Shown piece by piece: positions 63,437 through 64,000 of a stretch of DNA of 64,000 bases (its first letter is position 1; the number at the start of each line of letters is the position of its first letter). The stretch is from Lasioglossum baleicum (taxonomy: Eukaryota; Arthropoda; Insecta; Hymenoptera; Halictidae). Location of the stretch: contig NC_134931.1 of the NCBI RefSeq assembly GCF_051020765.1, forward strand, positions 18,182,810 to 18,246,809. The letters are read 5' to 3'. The translations under genes and the position numbers were made by a program. A model generated the notes under the pieces. It was not told the origin of the DNA. It saw nothing but the letters and a program-made list of their open reading frames with translations, and did no database searches.

Positions 63437-63622
63437 TAGACTGTAAATCTTTATGCAAAATGAAAATTTTTCTACATCAATTGCGAAATTCAAGAGTCAA
63501 TAAAAACTTCTTCAATAACTTCGAAAAGTTGAAAATAATACATCGTTGCTCGTAATTCTCCTAATGTCTCTTCTGTTGTAAATTGTAGCTGTAAATGTTT
63601 GTCATGAATACAGAAAATCCAA
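63437..63622. mobile_element. hAT-like MITE, decayed
   Basis: Left end TAGACTGTAAATCTTTATGC, interior AAAATTTTTCTACATCAATTG, right end ATACAGAAAATCCAATAATT, which has drifted from CCGCAGTCTA. Confidence 0.55.
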
Positions 63623-63788
63623 TAATTGCTCTTGTGTAAATAGTAAACCCGCCACTGTATGAAATATTACGTTAATATTGCAATTTAATTGAAATGAATG
63701 GGTTCAATGAAATAATGCGTTTACGATTTATACAAAAAATGTTCAAAAGGTGCTGGGATATCAAATCTGGACCTACAAATGTTATTAC

Positions 63789-63989
63789 CAAACTGCGGAT
63801 TTTTATGCATTTATAAAGAAATTGGCTGAGTGAAATGTAAAACAGTAAAGAATAACAAAATTTTAAGAACATTGCAATGTTGTTTTTCATGCAATGAAAT
63901 CATTAAGGGATGAGATTAATTTTTATTTTATTCCTGCTCCCCACAATCAATGAAGAATATTTTTATTTCGCATAAAGATCCGCAGGCTA
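63789..63989. mobile_element. hAT-like MITE with perfect 8-bp target duplication
   Basis: Ends AAACTGCGGATTTTTATGCA and GCATAAAGATCCGCAGGCTA. GTTATTAC flanks both sides exactly (63781-63788 and 63990-63997). Its interior is in inverted orientation relative to 15958-16158. Confidence 0.9.
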
Positions 63990-64000
63990 GTTATTACCAA

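Larger units (their letters stand above)
55298..64000. other. Upstream region of the receptor gene, no coding gene recognised
   Basis: Contains the promoter and any 5' untranslated exons of the receptor, which I cannot place, and transposon copies listed separately. Several G+C-richer islands (56500-56780, 57090-57270, 58120-58290, 60780-61290) have short open frames without recognisable domains. The last 2 kb are very AT-rich. Confidence 0.45.

Noticed and set aside
1..64000. Search for tRNA, rRNA, CRISPR arrays and prokaryotic operons
   Set aside because: No cloverleaf, rRNA core or regularly spaced repeat-spacer pattern was seen, and the gene structure is eukaryotic.

Overview
The window looks like nuclear DNA of an insect, most likely a hymenopteran (bee, wasp or ant). 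It is AT-rich, has long introns and GT-AG splice sites, and carries many short non-coding DNA transposons (MITEs). I see no tRNA, rRNA, CRISPR array or prokaryotic operon. Two multi-exon protein-coding genes can be reconstructed. They converge tail to tail, with about 15 kb of repeat-rich DNA between their stop codons.

Gene 1 (plus strand) is a BTB/C2H2 zinc-finger protein of about 511 residues in five coding exons (16549-16768, 19242-19633, 20870-21136, 23425-23814, 25799-26065). All exon phases agree. A GC-rich, GA-rich region at about 1150-2090 ends in a strong donor and is the likely 5' non-coding exon and promoter, which implies a first intron of about 14.4 kb. The protein has an N-terminal BTB domain, two adjacent C2H2 fingers, an AT-hook and an acidic C-terminus, so it is probably a nuclear DNA-binding regulator. 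I cannot assign an ortholog name.

Gene 2 (minus strand) is a class C orphan GPCR of the GPR158/GPR179 family. Its insect relatives include Drosophila smog (CG31660) and CG31760. Fifteen coding exons from 55297 down to 40966 join in consistent phase into about 901 residues: signal peptide, extracellular Cache-like sensor, Cys-rich EGF-like segment, seven membrane segments, coiled coil and a Lys/Glu-rich tail. The exon before the tail ends in a donor that overlaps an in-frame stop, so two C-termini are possible.

The rest is mostly mobile-element debris. The commonest element is a ~200 bp MITE with TAGACTGCGGAT ends, present in about 20 full or partial copies. Several keep 8-bp target duplications of the type GTNATNAC, which is hAT-like. 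Other families are TTAA-flanked foldback elements, elements ending TATACAGGGTGTC, a ~964 bp element with CACAGTGG ends and a 5-bp duplication (Transib-like), CAGTGTCGCC-ended repeats, and foldback elements ending in TTAATCAG-type arms. There are clear nested insertions: three levels deep at 28263-29213, and a 534-bp near-perfect palindrome inside a MITE at 8569-9102. A minisatellite with 121- and 161-bp units lies in a receptor intron (51850-52775). Regions 1-1150, 26066-40965 and 55298-64000 show no recognisable coding gene.
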